This document shows, in pieces, positions 39,715 to 50,200 of a stretch of DNA of 64,000 nucleotides. The position numbers and the translations under genes are program-made. The stretch is from Salinicoccus sp. RF5. GTDB lineage: Bacteria; Bacillota; Bacilli; Staphylococcales; Salinicoccaceae. The notes under the pieces are model-generated. The model saw only the letters and a list, made by a program, of their open reading frames with translations, was not told where the DNA came from and ran no database searches. The stretch covers positions 1,054,001 to 1,118,000 of the forward strand of contig NZ_JAJGRC010000001.1 in assembly GCF_020786625.1 (NCBI RefSeq), written 5' to 3'. How positions within the stretch are numbered: the stretch's first letter is position 1; each line of letters begins with the position of its first letter.

Positions 39715-40512
39715 TTATTTTGTCGCATCCGCTGCAATATCGCGATTTTTGGGGATGAGCGTCCTTATTTCATCCGCCTTCCCTTCGTTCAGCAGGTTGA
39801 CGATGCGGCTGCCGACGATGACACCATCACAGTGTGCACCGATCTTCTCCGCCTGTTCCGCATCATTGATGCCGAAACCGGCACAGACAGGCACATCACT
39901 CGCCTGGCTGATCTTCTCAAGATGGTCGTAGAGGGAGTCGACAAAGCCTTCCCTCACACCCGTCGTGCCGTTGACCGTCACTGCATAGATGAAGCCCTCA
40001 GCACCTTCAATGACTTCCTTGATGCGGTCTTCCGAACTCGTCAGCGTGATGAAGCGGATCATCGCGATGTCATACTTTGCAAGGGGCGCGCCGAACTCGT
40101 ACTCCTCCTCCAGGGGTACATCCGGAATGATGACGCCTGAGACGCCCGCTTCATGTGCCAGTTCCGCAAAACGGTCTGCACCGAGGCGGAGCACCGGATT
40201 GGCATAGGTCATGATTACGACCGGGATGGATACCTCGTGCCTGATCCGTGCAAGCTCGACCAGCACCTTCTCAAGTGTGACCCCCTGCGCCAGTGCGCGC
40301 TGGCCGGCCGCCTGTATGGCCGGGCCGTCTGCAACGGGATCTGAAAACGGGATGCCGAGCTCCACGATCGATACACCGGATGCTTCAAGCGATTGTATCT
40401 GTCCCTTCAGATTCTGGAGGCCGCCGTCGCCCGCCATGATATACGCGATGAACGCCTTCTCGTCCTCTGTCCTCAATGTACCGAATGCCTTTTCCAATTC
40501 GAATTTGCTCAT
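39715..40512 (-). CDS. trpA: tryptophan synthase alpha chain
   Basis: Cleaves indole-3-glycerol phosphate to indole, which tunnels to TrpB. TIM barrel of 265 residues; catalytic Glu in [15 protein letters not shown] and Asp in IIPDVPLEE, phosphate loop in VCAGFGIND. Overlaps trpB by 4 nt (ATGA). Last gene of trpDCFBA; no clear terminator follows before the pgi start region. Confidence 0.96.
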   Translation of the reverse strand: MSKFELEKAFGTLRTEDEKAFIAYIMAGDGGLQNLKGQIQSLEASGVSIVELGIPFSDPVADGPAIQAAGQRALAQGVTLEKVLVELARIRHEVSIPVVIMTYANPVLRLGADRFAELAHEAGVSGVIIPDVPLEEEYEFGAPLAKYDIAMIRFITLTSSEDRIKEVIEGAEGFIYAVTVNGTTGVREGFVDSLYDHLEKISQASDVPVCAGFGINDAEQAEKIGAHCDGVIVGSRIVNLLNEGKADEIRTLIPKNRDIAADATK

Positions 40513-41714
40513 AGTTCCCTTCCTTCCTCTCTTGCCTTGATCTGTGCCACGTCCTTGTCTCCGCGTCCCGACAGACAGATGACCAGTGTTTCATCCGGGG
40601 ACATCCCTGCCGCCATCTTCACTGCATGCGATACCGCATGGGCGCTCTCGAGCGCCGGGATGATGCCTTCGGTATGCGACAGCAGCTTGAAGGCTTCAAG
40701 CGCCTCCTCATCCGTCACATGTTCGTATTCCGCCCGTTCGATATTCTTCAGGTGGCTGTGCTCCGGTCCGATGCCCGGGTAGTCCAGTCCGGCTGAGATG
40801 GAATAGGCCTCCTGTACCTGGCCTGCTTCGTCCTGCAGGAGGTGCATCTTGGCACCATGAAGGATGCCGATGGATCCTTCATTCAATGAAGCTGCATGCT
40901 CCCCGGATGGTATGCCATGGCCTGAGGCCTCGACTCCGACGAGACGGACCCCACTGTCATCGATGAATGGATGAAACATGCCGATCGCATTGCTCCCTCC
41001 GCCGATGCATGCCACGACCGCATCGGGCAGCCTGCCTTCCTTATCGAGCATCTGCTGCTTCGTCTCCTTGCCGATGACCGACTGCAGGTCACGCACAATC
41101 TGCGGGAACGGGTGCGGTCCCATCGCCGAACCGAGAATGTAGTGCGTATCCTCGACATTCGCCACCCAGTAGCGCAGCGCTTCATTGACGGCATCTTTGA
41201 GCGTGCCCCTGCCCTGGTCGACGCTGACGACTTCGGCACCGAGCAGCTCCATGCGGAAGACGTTCAGCTCCTGGCGCTTCACGTCCTCCTTGCCCATGAA
41301 GACCACGCATTCCAGGTCCAGCAGTGCACATACGGTCGCTGTCGCGACCCCATGCTGGCCGGCCCCCGTCTCGGCAACCACCTTCCTCTTGCCCATCCGT
41401 TTCGTGAGCAGCGCCTGACCGATCGTGTTGTTGATCTTATGTGCGCCCGTATGGTTCAGGTCCTCCCGCTTGAGGTAGATTTTTGCCCCGCCGGCCTTTT
41501 CCGATAAGCGCTCCGCGTAATAGAGCGGGGATTCCCTGCCGACATAGTCCTTCAAGTAGTAGTTGAGCTCCTGCTGGAATGCTTCATCGTACTGGGCAGA
41601 TTTATATTCCGCCTCCAGTTCCTTGATGGCGCCCATCAGTGTCTCCGGCACATATCTGCCGCCGTATTCTCCGTAGTGGCCGTTTTCATTCGGCTGAGTG
41701 TAGATCTGTTCCAT
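40509..41714 (-). CDS. trpB: tryptophan synthase beta chain
   Basis: PLP enzyme that joins indole and serine. Schiff-base Lys in [15 protein letters not shown], the [13 protein letters not shown] loop, and the phosphate-binding [10 protein letters not shown]. 401 residues, full length. The ATG at 41714 lies 29 nt inside trpF with AAGGTG upstream, so translation is coupled. Confidence 0.97.
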   Translation of the reverse strand: MEQIYTQPNENGHYGEYGGRYVPETLMGAIKELEAEYKSAQYDEAFQQELNYYLKDYVGRESPLYYAERLSEKAGGAKIYLKREDLNHTGAHKINNTIGQALLTKRMGKRKVVAETGAGQHGVATATVCALLDLECVVFMGKEDVKRQELNVFRMELLGAEVVSVDQGRGTLKDAVNEALRYWVANVEDTHYILGSAMGPHPFPQIVRDLQSVIGKETKQQMLDKEGRLPDAVVACIGGGSNAIGMFHPFIDDSGVRLVGVEASGHGIPSGEHAASLNEGSIGILHGAKMHLLQDEAGQVQEAYSISAGLDYPGIGPEHSHLKNIERAEYEHVTDEEALEAFKLLSHTEGIIPALESAHAVSHAVKMAAGMSPDETLVICLSGRGDKDVAQIKAREEGREL

Positions 41715-42321
41715 TTATATGCACACCTTTCATCTGTTCAGTCAATTCGAATATCTTCTTCCTGTCTTTCACACCATCCGTCTCCACCCCGCTTGAGATG
41801 TCTACATATGCCGGTGATACGGATTCATATGCCTGGCGGATATTGCCGCTGTTGATGCCGCCTGCGAGAATGAGGCGGCTCTGGTCCACGTCCGGGTGAT
41901 CGAGGGCCGACCAGTCGAATGTATGGCCCGTGCCTCCCCGGTACCTGCCCGGCGGACTGTCGATCAGTATATAGTCTGCACTGTATCGGAACATCTCCCG
42001 GATATCCGTCTGGCGGATGGAGAAGGCCTTGATTACTGGAATTTCCAGAATATCGACGTAGTCCCGGGATTCGTCCCCATGCAGCTGTACAAAGTCCAGG
42101 CCGACCGATTTGTATATCCGCCTCACTTCATCGACCGGCTCATTGACGAAGACACCGACGGTTCCTATTTCATTCCCAACAGCCCGGACGATTTCACGCG
42201 CTTCTACCACACCGATCTTCCGGCGGCTGTCGGCGAACATCAGGCCGATCATGTCCACCCCCGCCTCGACTGCCCAGCGGGCCGCTTCCACCGACTGGAT
42301 GCCGCAGATTTTGATCTTCAT
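41686..42321 (-). CDS. trpF: phosphoribosylanthranilate isomerase
   Basis: Third step from anthranilate. 211-residue barrel; general base Cys in IKICGIQ, acid Asp in [20 protein letters not shown], phosphate loop LAGGINSGN. Start overlaps the trpC stop by 4 nt. Confidence 0.95.
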   Translation of the reverse strand: MKIKICGIQSVEAARWAVEAGVDMIGLMFADSRRKIGVVEAREIVRAVGNEIGTVGVFVNEPVDEVRRIYKSVGLDFVQLHGDESRDYVDILEIPVIKAFSIRQTDIREMFRYSADYILIDSPPGRYRGGTGHTFDWSALDHPDVDQSRLILAGGINSGNIRQAYESVSPAYVDISSGVETDGVKDRKKIFELTEQMKGVHINGTDLHSAE

Positions 42322-43085
42322 CCGCGCGTCACCTTGAGTGAACGGATGGTCGCGTCCGGTTGTTCTGCACGCATCAGCGTCTCGCCGACAAGCAGCGCGC
42401 TTGCCCCTGCGTCCCGCATGCGTGCGGCATCCGCTTCGGTCTTTATACCGCTCTCTGCGATGAAGTGCGTGGAGGCATCGCCATATTTTGCGAGCAGCCT
42501 TTCGGTGTTTTCGAGATCCACTTCGAATGTCTTAAGGTCCCGGTTGTTGACGCCGATGAGTTCAGGACTTATTGCGAGCGCCCGTTCCATCTCTTCTTCC
42601 GTGTGGACTTCTACGATCGACTCCAGGCCATATGTCCCGGCATAGTCGTACAGACGTTTGAGCGTTTCGTCATCGAGGGCCGCCACGATGAGCAGGATGA
42701 CATCGGCACCGTACAGGTACGCCCGGTCGATCTGCCGCTCGTCGATGATGAAATCCTTGTTCAGCACCGGTACACCGACTGCACATTTCACCGCTTCAAG
42801 ATCTCTCATGGACCCCTTGAAGTAGTTCTTATCCGTCAGTACGGAGATGGCATCCACACCGCCTGATACGTATTTTGCCGCCTGGTCTTCAGGCCTGATG
42901 CCGATGTTGATGTCCCCTTTCGAAGGGGATGCCCGCTTCACTTCTCCGATTACAGCCATCGTCTCCGAGTCTTCAAGGCGTGCCCTGAAGGATACCGGCT
43001 TCCGGCTCCGGATGATCTGCTGGGCATCCAGTGATTTTATTTCAATGCGTTTATGTGAAATGATCTCTTCAAGTATTGCCGCCAT
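42318..43085 (-). CDS. trpC: indole-3-glycerol phosphate synthase
   Basis: Ring-closing step. 255-residue barrel with VIGEVKRASPSKGDI (catalytic Lys), VLTDKNYFKGS, VLNKDFIID, IGVNNRDLKTFEVDL and AESGI, all diagnostic. The ribosome site AGGCGGG lies in the end of trpD; the genes are 1 nt apart. Confidence 0.97.
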   Translation of the reverse strand: MAAILEEIISHKRIEIKSLDAQQIIRSRKPVSFRARLEDSETMAVIGEVKRASPSKGDINIGIRPEDQAAKYVSGGVDAISVLTDKNYFKGSMRDLEAVKCAVGVPVLNKDFIIDERQIDRAYLYGADVILLIVAALDDETLKRLYDYAGTYGLESIVEVHTEEEMERALAISPELIGVNNRDLKTFEVDLENTERLLAKYGDASTHFIAESGIKTEADAARMRDAGASALLVGETLMRAEQPDATIRSLKVTRG

Positions 43086-43086
43086 T

Positions 43087-44148
43087 TTATATCCCGCCTT
43101 CTTGTGTATAGGTAACCAGGTGGTTCAATTTCGCAAGTGCCCGGCCAGAATCGATGCTCTCCCGCGCTTTTTCTATGCCTTCCTCGATCGTTTCCGCCCG
43201 CTCTGCACTGAACAGTCCGAGTCCCGCATTCAGCAGGATCGTGTCGCGCTGGGCCGGGGTGGCCCGTCCGGAGAGGACATCAAGGAGGATCTGTGCATTT
43301 TCACTGCTGTCGCCACCGGTGATCGCTTCCTTCGGATATGCCGGCAGGCCGACCGATTCCGGGGTGAACGTCATATTCGTGATTTCACCACCGTCAAGTA
43401 TCGTCATGTGGTTTTCGCCGAGCAGGGATGCCTCATCCATCGAACCTGCCCCGTTGATGACCACGGCGCGCTTCCTGCCGAGACGCTTCAGCACCTGTGC
43501 CATCATCTCCACCTTATCCTTGCGGTAGACGCCGAGGAACTGGTAATCCAGGGCTACCGGGTTGATCAGCGGACCGATCAGGTTGAAGATCGTCGGCACC
43601 TTCAGGTCGTGCCGCACCTTCATGATCTGCTTGATCTTCGGATGAGCGTGTGGTGCAAAGAGGAATGCGATGTCGTTCTTGTCGAGCAGTATATCGATAT
43701 CCTCCGTGTCGAATGATAGGGAAACACCGATTTCACCCAATACATCTGAACTGCCCGTCTTGCTCGTGATGCTGCGGTTACCGTGCTTCGCAACCTTCAC
43801 GCCCGCACCCGCCAGTACAAAGGCGGATGTCGTCGAGATGTTGAAGCTGTTCGAGCCGTCCCCTCCAGTACCGCAGTTGTCCATCACGCCATCGATATGG
43901 CGGCGGATCGGCATCGCATGTGTGCGCAGCACTTCGACGAGTGCCGCAATCTCCTCCACAGTCTCACCTTTCGCCTTCAAGGCCATGAGGAGTGCTGCGA
44001 TCTCACTATCGCTGACTGCATCCAGCAGCAGGATCGACACGGCTTCCGACATCTCTTCGAAAGTAAGATCCTCGCGCTCGGACAATTTTGCCAGATAAGG
44101 TTTCATGCTTCTATCCACTGCTTGTTTGACTGCTTCTGATCTCATCAT
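43087..44148 (-). CDS. trpD: anthranilate phosphoribosyltransferase
   Basis: Couples anthranilate to PRPP. Diagnostic DNCGTGGDGSNSFNIST (PRPP loop), KHGNRSITSKTGSSDVLG and NLIGPLINP are present. The open frame reaches 44187 into the leader terminator, but two adjacent ATG codons at 44148 and 44145 follow GGGAGGGAAAA, so 353 residues is preferred. First gene of the operon: trpE and trpG, which would supply its anthranilate, are not in the window. Confidence 0.96.
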   Translation of the reverse strand: MMRSEAVKQAVDRSMKPYLAKLSEREDLTFEEMSEAVSILLLDAVSDSEIAALLMALKAKGETVEEIAALVEVLRTHAMPIRRHIDGVMDNCGTGGDGSNSFNISTTSAFVLAGAGVKVAKHGNRSITSKTGSSDVLGEIGVSLSFDTEDIDILLDKNDIAFLFAPHAHPKIKQIMKVRHDLKVPTIFNLIGPLINPVALDYQFLGVYRKDKVEMMAQVLKRLGRKRAVVINGAGSMDEASLLGENHMTILDGGEITNMTFTPESVGLPAYPKEAITGGDSSENAQILLDVLSGRATPAQRDTILLNAGLGLFSAERAETIEEGIEKARESIDSGRALAKLNHLVTYTQEGGI

Positions 44149-44166
44149 TTTTCCCTCCCAGAATAT

Positions 44167-44403
44167 AAAAAATCCTCCACAGACCAATATGGTCTATGGA
44201 GGACGATTTCACCGCGGTGCCACCTCGCATTGAGCCCGTAATGGACTCCTGCTCTTTCCGCGTAACGTGCGGCGTACGGACGCATTCCCACCAGGCCCAT
44301 TCATGGAGCATGCATGCATCGGTTTCCAGCTTCCCCGACTCTCTGTGCCATGCGGTGCTCCACTACTTGTTCTGATATGCGTTCTATCCCATTTTTTATA
44401 CAA
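44167..44403 (-). ncRNA. T-box riboswitch 2 (tryptophan specifier), trp leader
   Basis: Second of two tandem T-boxes. Minus-strand order: AGUA bulge in AACAAGTAGTGG, the AGAGAGTCGGG / GCTGGAAACCGA block of stem I, specifier UGG in CATGAATGGGCC (44297-44299), then the T-box sequence TGGCACCGCGG (44212-44222) that pairs with uncharged tRNA. A competing terminator, stem TCCTCCACAGACC/GGTCTATGGAGGA and a T-run (44167-44203), follows just before trpD. Uncharged tRNA-Trp would favour read-through. Confidence 0.93.
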
Positions 44404-44664
44404 AAAGGCTCCCCTGTCTTTAAAAAAGGACGGGGAGCCGTGGTGCCACCTTTATTGACCGGTCGCGACCGGCCCGCTCAAGATATGGACACATATGCAT
44501 CCATATCAACCATGTAACGTTGGAAAGACGCCGGTGCCTTCTGCAGCAACCGGTTATACAGAAGTCCATTCACAATATCATTGCACCGGTTCGCACCACC
44601 CACCGGCTCTCTTCAGCATGGAGAAATTGCTACTTCTCTTCTTCAATCAAAGGCTATTCAATTG
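44404..44664 (-). ncRNA. T-box riboswitch 1 (tryptophan specifier), trp leader
   Basis: First tandem T-box. Minus-strand order: GAAGTAGC bulge, GAGAGCCGGTGGGTGGTG then CGAACCGGTG (classic stem I block), specifier UGG in GTGAATGGACTT (44566-44568), T-box TGGCACCACGG (44438-44448; the usual GCGG is ACGG here), then terminator stem GGCTCCCC/GGGGAGCC with TTTTTG (44402-44439). The transcript start lies near 44665. In series with T-box 2, both must be bound by uncharged tRNA-Trp for full expression. Confidence 0.92.
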
Positions 44665-44674
44665 ATTGAATATT

Positions 44675-44703
44675 ATAATAATACAAAGGCGGCATAATTA
44701 CAA
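44675..44703 (-). promoter_or_regulatory. trp leader promoter
   Basis: TTGTAA (44698-44703), 17-bp spacer, TATTAT (44675-44680) on the minus strand, with an alternative TATAAT at 44672-44677. Position suits the start of T-box 1. Confidence 0.6.
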
Positions 44704-44738
44704 CCCTTAACCGGAAAAAAGTTTTTGCCGATTAAGGG
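44704..44738 (-). terminator. inverted repeat between patB-like gene and trp promoter
   Basis: Arms CCCTTAACCGG (44704-44714) and CCGATTAAGGG (44728-44738) with one mismatch; the intervening bases AAAAAAGTTTTTG extend the symmetry. It lies 20 bp after the aminotransferase stop and touches the trp -35. It is probably a terminator with T-rich loop and no good trailing U-tract, or a protein site. Confidence 0.45.
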
Positions 44739-44758
44739 AGACCCCGCCACTACAGGGT

Positions 44759-45952
44759 CTAGTTCAGGTCGCGGAATTCATCTGCGATGCGGTTCAGCGC
44801 CTCTTCAAGCACGGATCTTGGGGAAGGCACACAGATCCTCTGGAAGTCATCGCCCTCCTCGCCGAACATCTTTCCGTCCTCAAGCAGCACGTTGGCCCTG
44901 TTGTAGATGCGGTCGTGCACTTCCTCCAGCGTGATGCCGTATCCTGAGAAATCCATCCACAGGACATATGTGCCTGCCGGACGCTCCACCTTGACCTTCG
45001 GCATTTCACGTGACAGGAAATCGATCACGAAGTCGATGTTGCCGTCGATGTACTCCCTGACCTGATGGAGCCACTCGTCGCCTTCGGTGTAGGCGGCGAT
45101 GAGGGCGGAGACTGTAAACGGGCTCGGCAGGCTCATCCCCTGTTCTTCCTGGAACTGCTTCCTCAGTTCCTCATCCGTGATCACCACATTCGTACAGTGC
45201 AGCCCTGCGAGGTTGAATGTCTTGTTTATGGCCGTCAAAGTGACGATGTGATCCGTGTGGGATGCGGCCTTGACGATCGGTGTGAAGGTCTCACCCAAGC
45301 GGATCAGGTCCCCATGGATTTCATCCGCGATGATGGTGACGCCATTTTCACGGCAGATCTTGGCAAGGCGTGCAAGATCGTCCTCCCTGAAGATGTTGCC
45401 CGTCGGGTTGTGCGGGTTGCACATGATGAACATCGTCGTATCATCTTCTTTCGCCAGCGCCTCGAAGTCTTCGAAATCGATATGATAATGGCCGGAATCA
45501 TCCCGCTTCAGCATGTTGTTCTTCACTGTTCGCCCATTGCCTTCGATCGCTGAAGTGAATGGTGGATATACCGGACGCTGGATGATGACGCCGTCCCCTT
45601 TGCCGGTGAACGCCTTCACCGCGATGTTCAGGGAATGCACCGTCCCAGGGGCATATATGATCTCTTCCTTGTTGATCTCCCAGTCATATTTGTCCGAAAA
45701 CCACTTCTGGATGGCTTCATAGTAGGCGGGCGGCGCTATCGTATAGCCGAATATCTGATGATCCACCGTCTTCCTCAGCGCCTCGACGACCGGTTCGGCC
45801 ACCTGGAAGTCCATGTCTGCAGTGAACAGTGGGATCGTATCCTCATCATAGCGCTCGGTCAGCCCGAACTCCTTGATCAGTTCTCCGCCATCCCATTTCA
45901 TGGCATAGGTGTTCCTTCTGTTTATTGGTGTATCGAAATCATATTTCATCAT
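44759..45952 (-). CDS. PatB/MalY-type aminotransferase (cystathionine beta-lyase)
   Basis: Fold-type I PLP enzyme, 397 residues, of the MalY/PatB group that cleaves C-S bonds of cystathionine or cysteine conjugates. ADMDFQVAEPV, NPHNPTGNIF, DEIHGDLI (Asp210 binds PLP nitrogen) and AINKTFNLAGLHC (Lys244 Schiff base) are diagnostic. Two adjacent ATGs; GGAGCGGTT lies upstream. A plain class I aminotransferase is less likely given the MalY-type blocks. Confidence 0.88.
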   Translation of the reverse strand: MMKYDFDTPINRRNTYAMKWDGGELIKEFGLTERYDEDTIPLFTADMDFQVAEPVVEALRKTVDHQIFGYTIAPPAYYEAIQKWFSDKYDWEINKEEIIYAPGTVHSLNIAVKAFTGKGDGVIIQRPVYPPFTSAIEGNGRTVKNNMLKRDDSGHYHIDFEDFEALAKEDDTTMFIMCNPHNPTGNIFREDDLARLAKICRENGVTIIADEIHGDLIRLGETFTPIVKAASHTDHIVTLTAINKTFNLAGLHCTNVVITDEELRKQFQEEQGMSLPSPFTVSALIAAYTEGDEWLHQVREYIDGNIDFVIDFLSREMPKVKVERPAGTYVLWMDFSGYGITLEEVHDRIYNRANVLLEDGKMFGEEGDDFQRICVPSPRSVLEEALNRIADEFRDLN

Positions 45953-46026
45953 AACCGCTCCTTGTAGATATGTTCATATGGGACAATTATAGACTTTGAT
46001 GTGCAGGAGTTGAAATGATTCAACTT

Positions 46027-46053
46027 GAAAAACCCCTCCTCTAGGGAGGGGTT
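46027..46053 (-). terminator. DUF302 gene terminator
   Basis: Stem AACCCCTCC/GGAGGGGTT (one extra base in the loop), then TTTTTC on the minus strand, right after the stop codon. Confidence 0.88.
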
Positions 46054-46057
46054 GAAC

Positions 46058-46441
46058 CTATACCGCCCTGTCCATGCATGTGATCAGGCGGTCCTCTATG
46101 TCCTGGGCGAATTGCTTGAGTGCGTCATCGTTGACCATTTCAATCAGGGCCGTCGGTTTTGGCAGGCCGATCTTCGTCGTGCCCCCGTCTTCATAGACGA
46201 CCATCTTGCACGGCAGGAAATAGCCGACCATCTGGTTCTCTTCGAGGACGTTCTTCGCTTCCTGCGGGTTGCATACTTCAAGGACACGGTATGGCTGCTC
46301 GAATTCAAGGCCTTTCGATTCAAGCGTCTCCTTGATGTCGAAGTGCCACAGGACGCCGAACTTCTCCTCCTTAAGGCTCGCTTCAAGTGATGATACCGCC
46401 TCTTCAATGGGTTTGTCCGTCTCTACTGTGTAGTGGAACAT
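46058..46441 (-). CDS. DUF302 domain protein
   Basis: 127-residue cytosolic protein with the DUF302 fold: FHYTVETDKP, FGVLWHFDIKETL, YRVLEVCNPQEA, the LPCKMVVYED strand with a conserved Cys, and the helix at the end. The longer frame opens at 46474, but AAGGAGATGAGTGC is spaced for the ATG at 46441. Function of the family is unclear; some relatives bind heme or nucleotide-like ligands. Confidence 0.88.
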   Translation of the reverse strand: MFHYTVETDKPIEEAVSSLEASLKEEKFGVLWHFDIKETLESKGLEFEQPYRVLEVCNPQEAKNVLEENQMVGYFLPCKMVVYEDGGTTKIGLPKPTALIEMVNDDALKQFAQDIEDRLITCMDRAV

Positions 46442-46503
46442 GCACTCATCTCCTTGTATGATTGATCTGCACAAGTACTCTATCCGTTAAAGGGGCCGAT
46501 GAT

Positions 46504-47100
46504 TCATGGATTATCCCGGTCGTTCAGCATGCTGTTGGTGATGTTCAATGTACCGATGTGTGCCACCCGCTCATACAGTGCACTCAATTCACACTCCGTG
46601 AGGTTCTGGCCGTTCTCCACCCACAGCTGGTACATGTTGATCATGCCGGATATATGGTATTCGATGATGTATTCGTACTCGATTTCCTCCCTGATGCCCA
46701 GTTCATGCACGAAGTTCATGATGATCTGACGTACCCGTGCCTTCATCTCATGCGGAAATCTCGGATCCCCCTCGGGACCAAGCAGTATGGCGATGCGGTC
46801 ACCATGCTCATTGATATAATCGGAGACGCCGTTCAGCGACTCCTCTACCTTCCCGCCGTTCTCCCTGATCTCCTTCAATGGATCGAGGATCATGTCTTCT
46901 GTCGGCATCACTGCGGCCTTCTGTATTTCCAGCACTTCGTAGACATCGGAGAAATAGGTGTAGAAGGTCCCCCGGTTGTACCCGGCAAGATCCGTGATTT
47001 CCTTGACTGTGATCTTTTCCAGCGGCTTCTCCACATAGAGCGACCAGAATGCATCCAGGAGATTTTTCCGCGTCTCCTCTTTTCGACTTATTTTCGACAT
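46504..47100 (-). CDS. TetR/AcrR family transcriptional regulator
   Basis: 198-residue repressor. N-terminal helix-turn-helix: TRKNLLDAFWSLY then ITVKEITDLAGYNRGTFYTYFSD. The C-terminal ligand domain is unassigned. AAAAGGAGCAGTAAT points to the ATG at 47100, seven codons inside the longest frame. It is divergent from the RND exporter and probably controls it through the palindrome at 47179. Confidence 0.92.
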   Translation of the reverse strand: MSKISRKEETRKNLLDAFWSLYVEKPLEKITVKEITDLAGYNRGTFYTYFSDVYEVLEIQKAAVMPTEDMILDPLKEIRENGGKVEESLNGVSDYINEHGDRIAILLGPEGDPRFPHEMKARVRQIIMNFVHELGIREEIEYEYIIEYHISGMINMYQLWVENGQNLTECELSALYERVAHIGTLNITNSMLNDRDNP

Positions 47101-47178
47101 ATTACTGCTCCTTTTCAACACTTGCCAGTGGATTGTATATTGAATCGATTATATAATTTAACTATCATTGAATATTAT

Positions 47179-47190
47179 ACAACATGTTGT
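47179..47190. promoter_or_regulatory. candidate TetR operator
   Basis: Perfect 12-bp palindrome ACAACATGTTGT in the 136-bp divergent region between the TetR gene and the exporter. Position and symmetry suit the regulator; binding is inferred. Confidence 0.5.
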
Positions 47191-47236
47191 TGGATAAAAG
47201 TATGCATTTTTCATATTAAATTAGGAGTGAAAATAT

Positions 47237-50200
47237 TTGAAGCTAGCGGATTTCTCGATAAAGAGACCCAAGTTCACCATCGTCGTAATGATCATACTGA
47301 TCCTGCTGGGGGCCGTCTCGCTGACCCGCCTCCCGCTCCAGCTCCTCCCGAATGTGCAGCCGCCGATTGCTGCGGTTGCCACCACATACCAGGGAGCCGG
47401 GCCTGAAGAAGTGATGGAGGATGTCACCGTGCCGCTTGAGGCGGAACTGTCGACCGTCAGCGGATTGACCAACATCTCATCCCAATCCCAGGAAAGTTCC
47501 TCGATCATCCTTCTCGAATTCGGTTATGACATGACCATCGATGAGGTCGAGAACGAAATCATGCGGACAATCGAGAATACAAGTCTGCCCGACCAGGCGG
47601 GCGATCCCTCCTTCCTCGAATTCGACATCACGATGTTCCCGAGCATGACGCTTGCCGTCACCTCGGGCAATGACAGTGTCAGTGAATTCCAGGGTCAGGT
47701 CGATGATCTCATCGGGGAACTCGAGAACATCAATGGTGTCGCCTCGATCAGTGAGACCGGAAGCATCACCGAAGAGATTGCCGTCACACTTGATACGGAA
47801 GCACTCGAAGAGTATCAGCTGAGCCAGAGTGATGTCGCCAACATCATTGAAGCGAACAACATCTCCATCCCGAATGCCACCATCGTCGACGAAGAAGCAC
47901 AGGAGGCCATAACGACACGGACGGTGAGCAGCATCGACGGTGTGGAAGAACTCCAGAACCTCGTGCTGATCGACCTGCCTGAAGATGCGGGCACCATCGC
48001 CCTAGATGATGTGGCCGATGTGGAAATACAGGAGCAGGATAACGATGTCCTGACACGCCTCAACCAGGACGATGCGATGCAGATCGAAATGAGCCTCTCT
48101 TCCGATGCCAATGCATCGACAGTCAACGGCGAGTTCCGTTCCGTGCTGGAAGAACAGCTCGACAAGGAAGAATTTGAAAACCTGACGGTGGAGACACTTT
48201 ATGACGAAGGTGAGTACATCGATGTCGCCGTCAACAGCGTCTACCTGTCCCTGATCAGCGGGGCCATCCTCGCTATGGTGGTGCTCTTCGCCTTCCTGCG
48301 CAACCTGAAGTCGCCGCTGATCATCGGAATCGCCATCCCGTTCTCCGTAATCACCACATTTGCACTGCTGTACTTCACCGACATCAGCATCAATATGATG
48401 ACGCTCGGAGGACTGGCACTTGGAATCGGGATGCTTGTCGACAACGCGGTCGTCGTCATTGAAAACATCTACCGGCACCTCTCCATGGGAAAAACGCCGA
48501 AGCAGGCCGCAAGCGACGGCGCGAAAGAGGTCGCAGCAGCCATCACCGCTTCCTCCATGACGACAGCGGCGGTATTCCTGCCGGTCGTATTCGTCAGCGG
48601 ACTTGTGGGGCAGCTGTTCGCGCCATTTGCAATCACAGTGGTATTCAGCCTGCTTGCCTCCCTGTTCGTCGCACTGACCGTCGTGCCTATGATTGCAAGC
48701 CGCATCCTGAAGGCACCGGATGAAAACAAAGAGAGGAAACGCCAGAACAAAGCCTATATGAGAGGGCTCAGGAAGCTCTCACGCTGGACACTCGCGCACC
48801 GCATGCTCGTTCTGGTGCTGACGGCAGTCATACTTGCCATCGGTGTCGTCGGCATCTATATACAGGGCATCGATCTGCTGCCGGAAAGTGACGAAGGCAC
48901 AATGATGGTGGAAGTGGAAATGCCCCAGGATGCCATCCTCTCCGATACGGAAGAGACCATCGGACTGATAGAGGAGAAGCTTGAGGAGTACTCCGAAATC
49001 GAGACCTATATGAGTACCATCGGTTCCGCATCTACGATGAGCCCGGTCGATGAAAGCAATGTCGGGAACATCATGGCCACACTCGTCGGTCAGGGCGAAC
49101 GCAGTGTCACCACCAATGAGTTCATCGAAGACATCGAAAGTGACATCGAAAATATCGATCCTTCCGCAGACATCAGCGTCAACCCGATGTCGCAGGCGGG
49201 AACCGGCTCGAATCCGAATACACTTACGCTCAATGTGGCGGATGAAGATTCCGACCGTCTGGCGGAATCTGAGGCAGCCATCATTGAAGCACTTGAAGAT
49301 GATAGTGAGATTGAAGGCGTCACTTCCAGCCGTGAAGAAATGATCCAGGAACTCCAGGTGCGCGTCGACCGTGCAGCTGCACGTGCGAACAACCTCCAGC
49401 CTGCCGAAATCGGCAGTTCCATCTACGAAGCGGCAAACGGCGTTGCCGCCTCCACTGTGGATGAAGGGGAGGAGTTCCTGACCATCAACGTCAAATATCC
49501 GGAAAGCATCCTCTCCAGTGTCGATGCCTTCCAGGATATCCAGATCGCCAACGGCCAGGGGGAATATGTCTCCATCGGTGATGTGGCCGAACTTGAAGAA
49601 GCGGAAATGCTGCCGCTCATCAACCGGGATGACCAGAGGGAAACGAGCGAACTGACGGTCAACTATTCTTCCGACATGAGCCTGAACGAAGCGGGCACCC
49701 ACGTCGAATCCATCGTGGACGACGCAGAATTCGCTGATGAAACCGAGACTTCGATCGGGGGAGACCTTGAAATGCTCGAGGATGCAATTCCACAGCTCGC
49801 CCTTGCGATTGCACTCGGCATCATCTTCATCTACCTTGTGATGGTTGCCCAATTCGAATCATTCAAGCACCCGTTCGTCGTCATCTTTACACTGCCGCTC
49901 AGCATCATCGGTGTGATGTTCTCATTGATCATCACCAATAATCCGCTCAGCGTCATTGCCGTGGTCGGCATCATACTGCTGCTCGGCATCGTGGTCAATA
50001 ACTCCATACTGCTCGTCGACTACATCAACCAGCAGAAGGAGAAGGGCATGCCTGTACTCGAAGCGATCGAAAAGAGTGTCCAGGACCGTTTCCGCCCGAT
50101 CGTCATCACCGCGTTGACGACGGCGCTCGGCATGGTGCCACTCGCCATCGGCATCGGGGAAGGTGCAGAACTCATCGCTCCGATGGGCATCGTCGTCATC

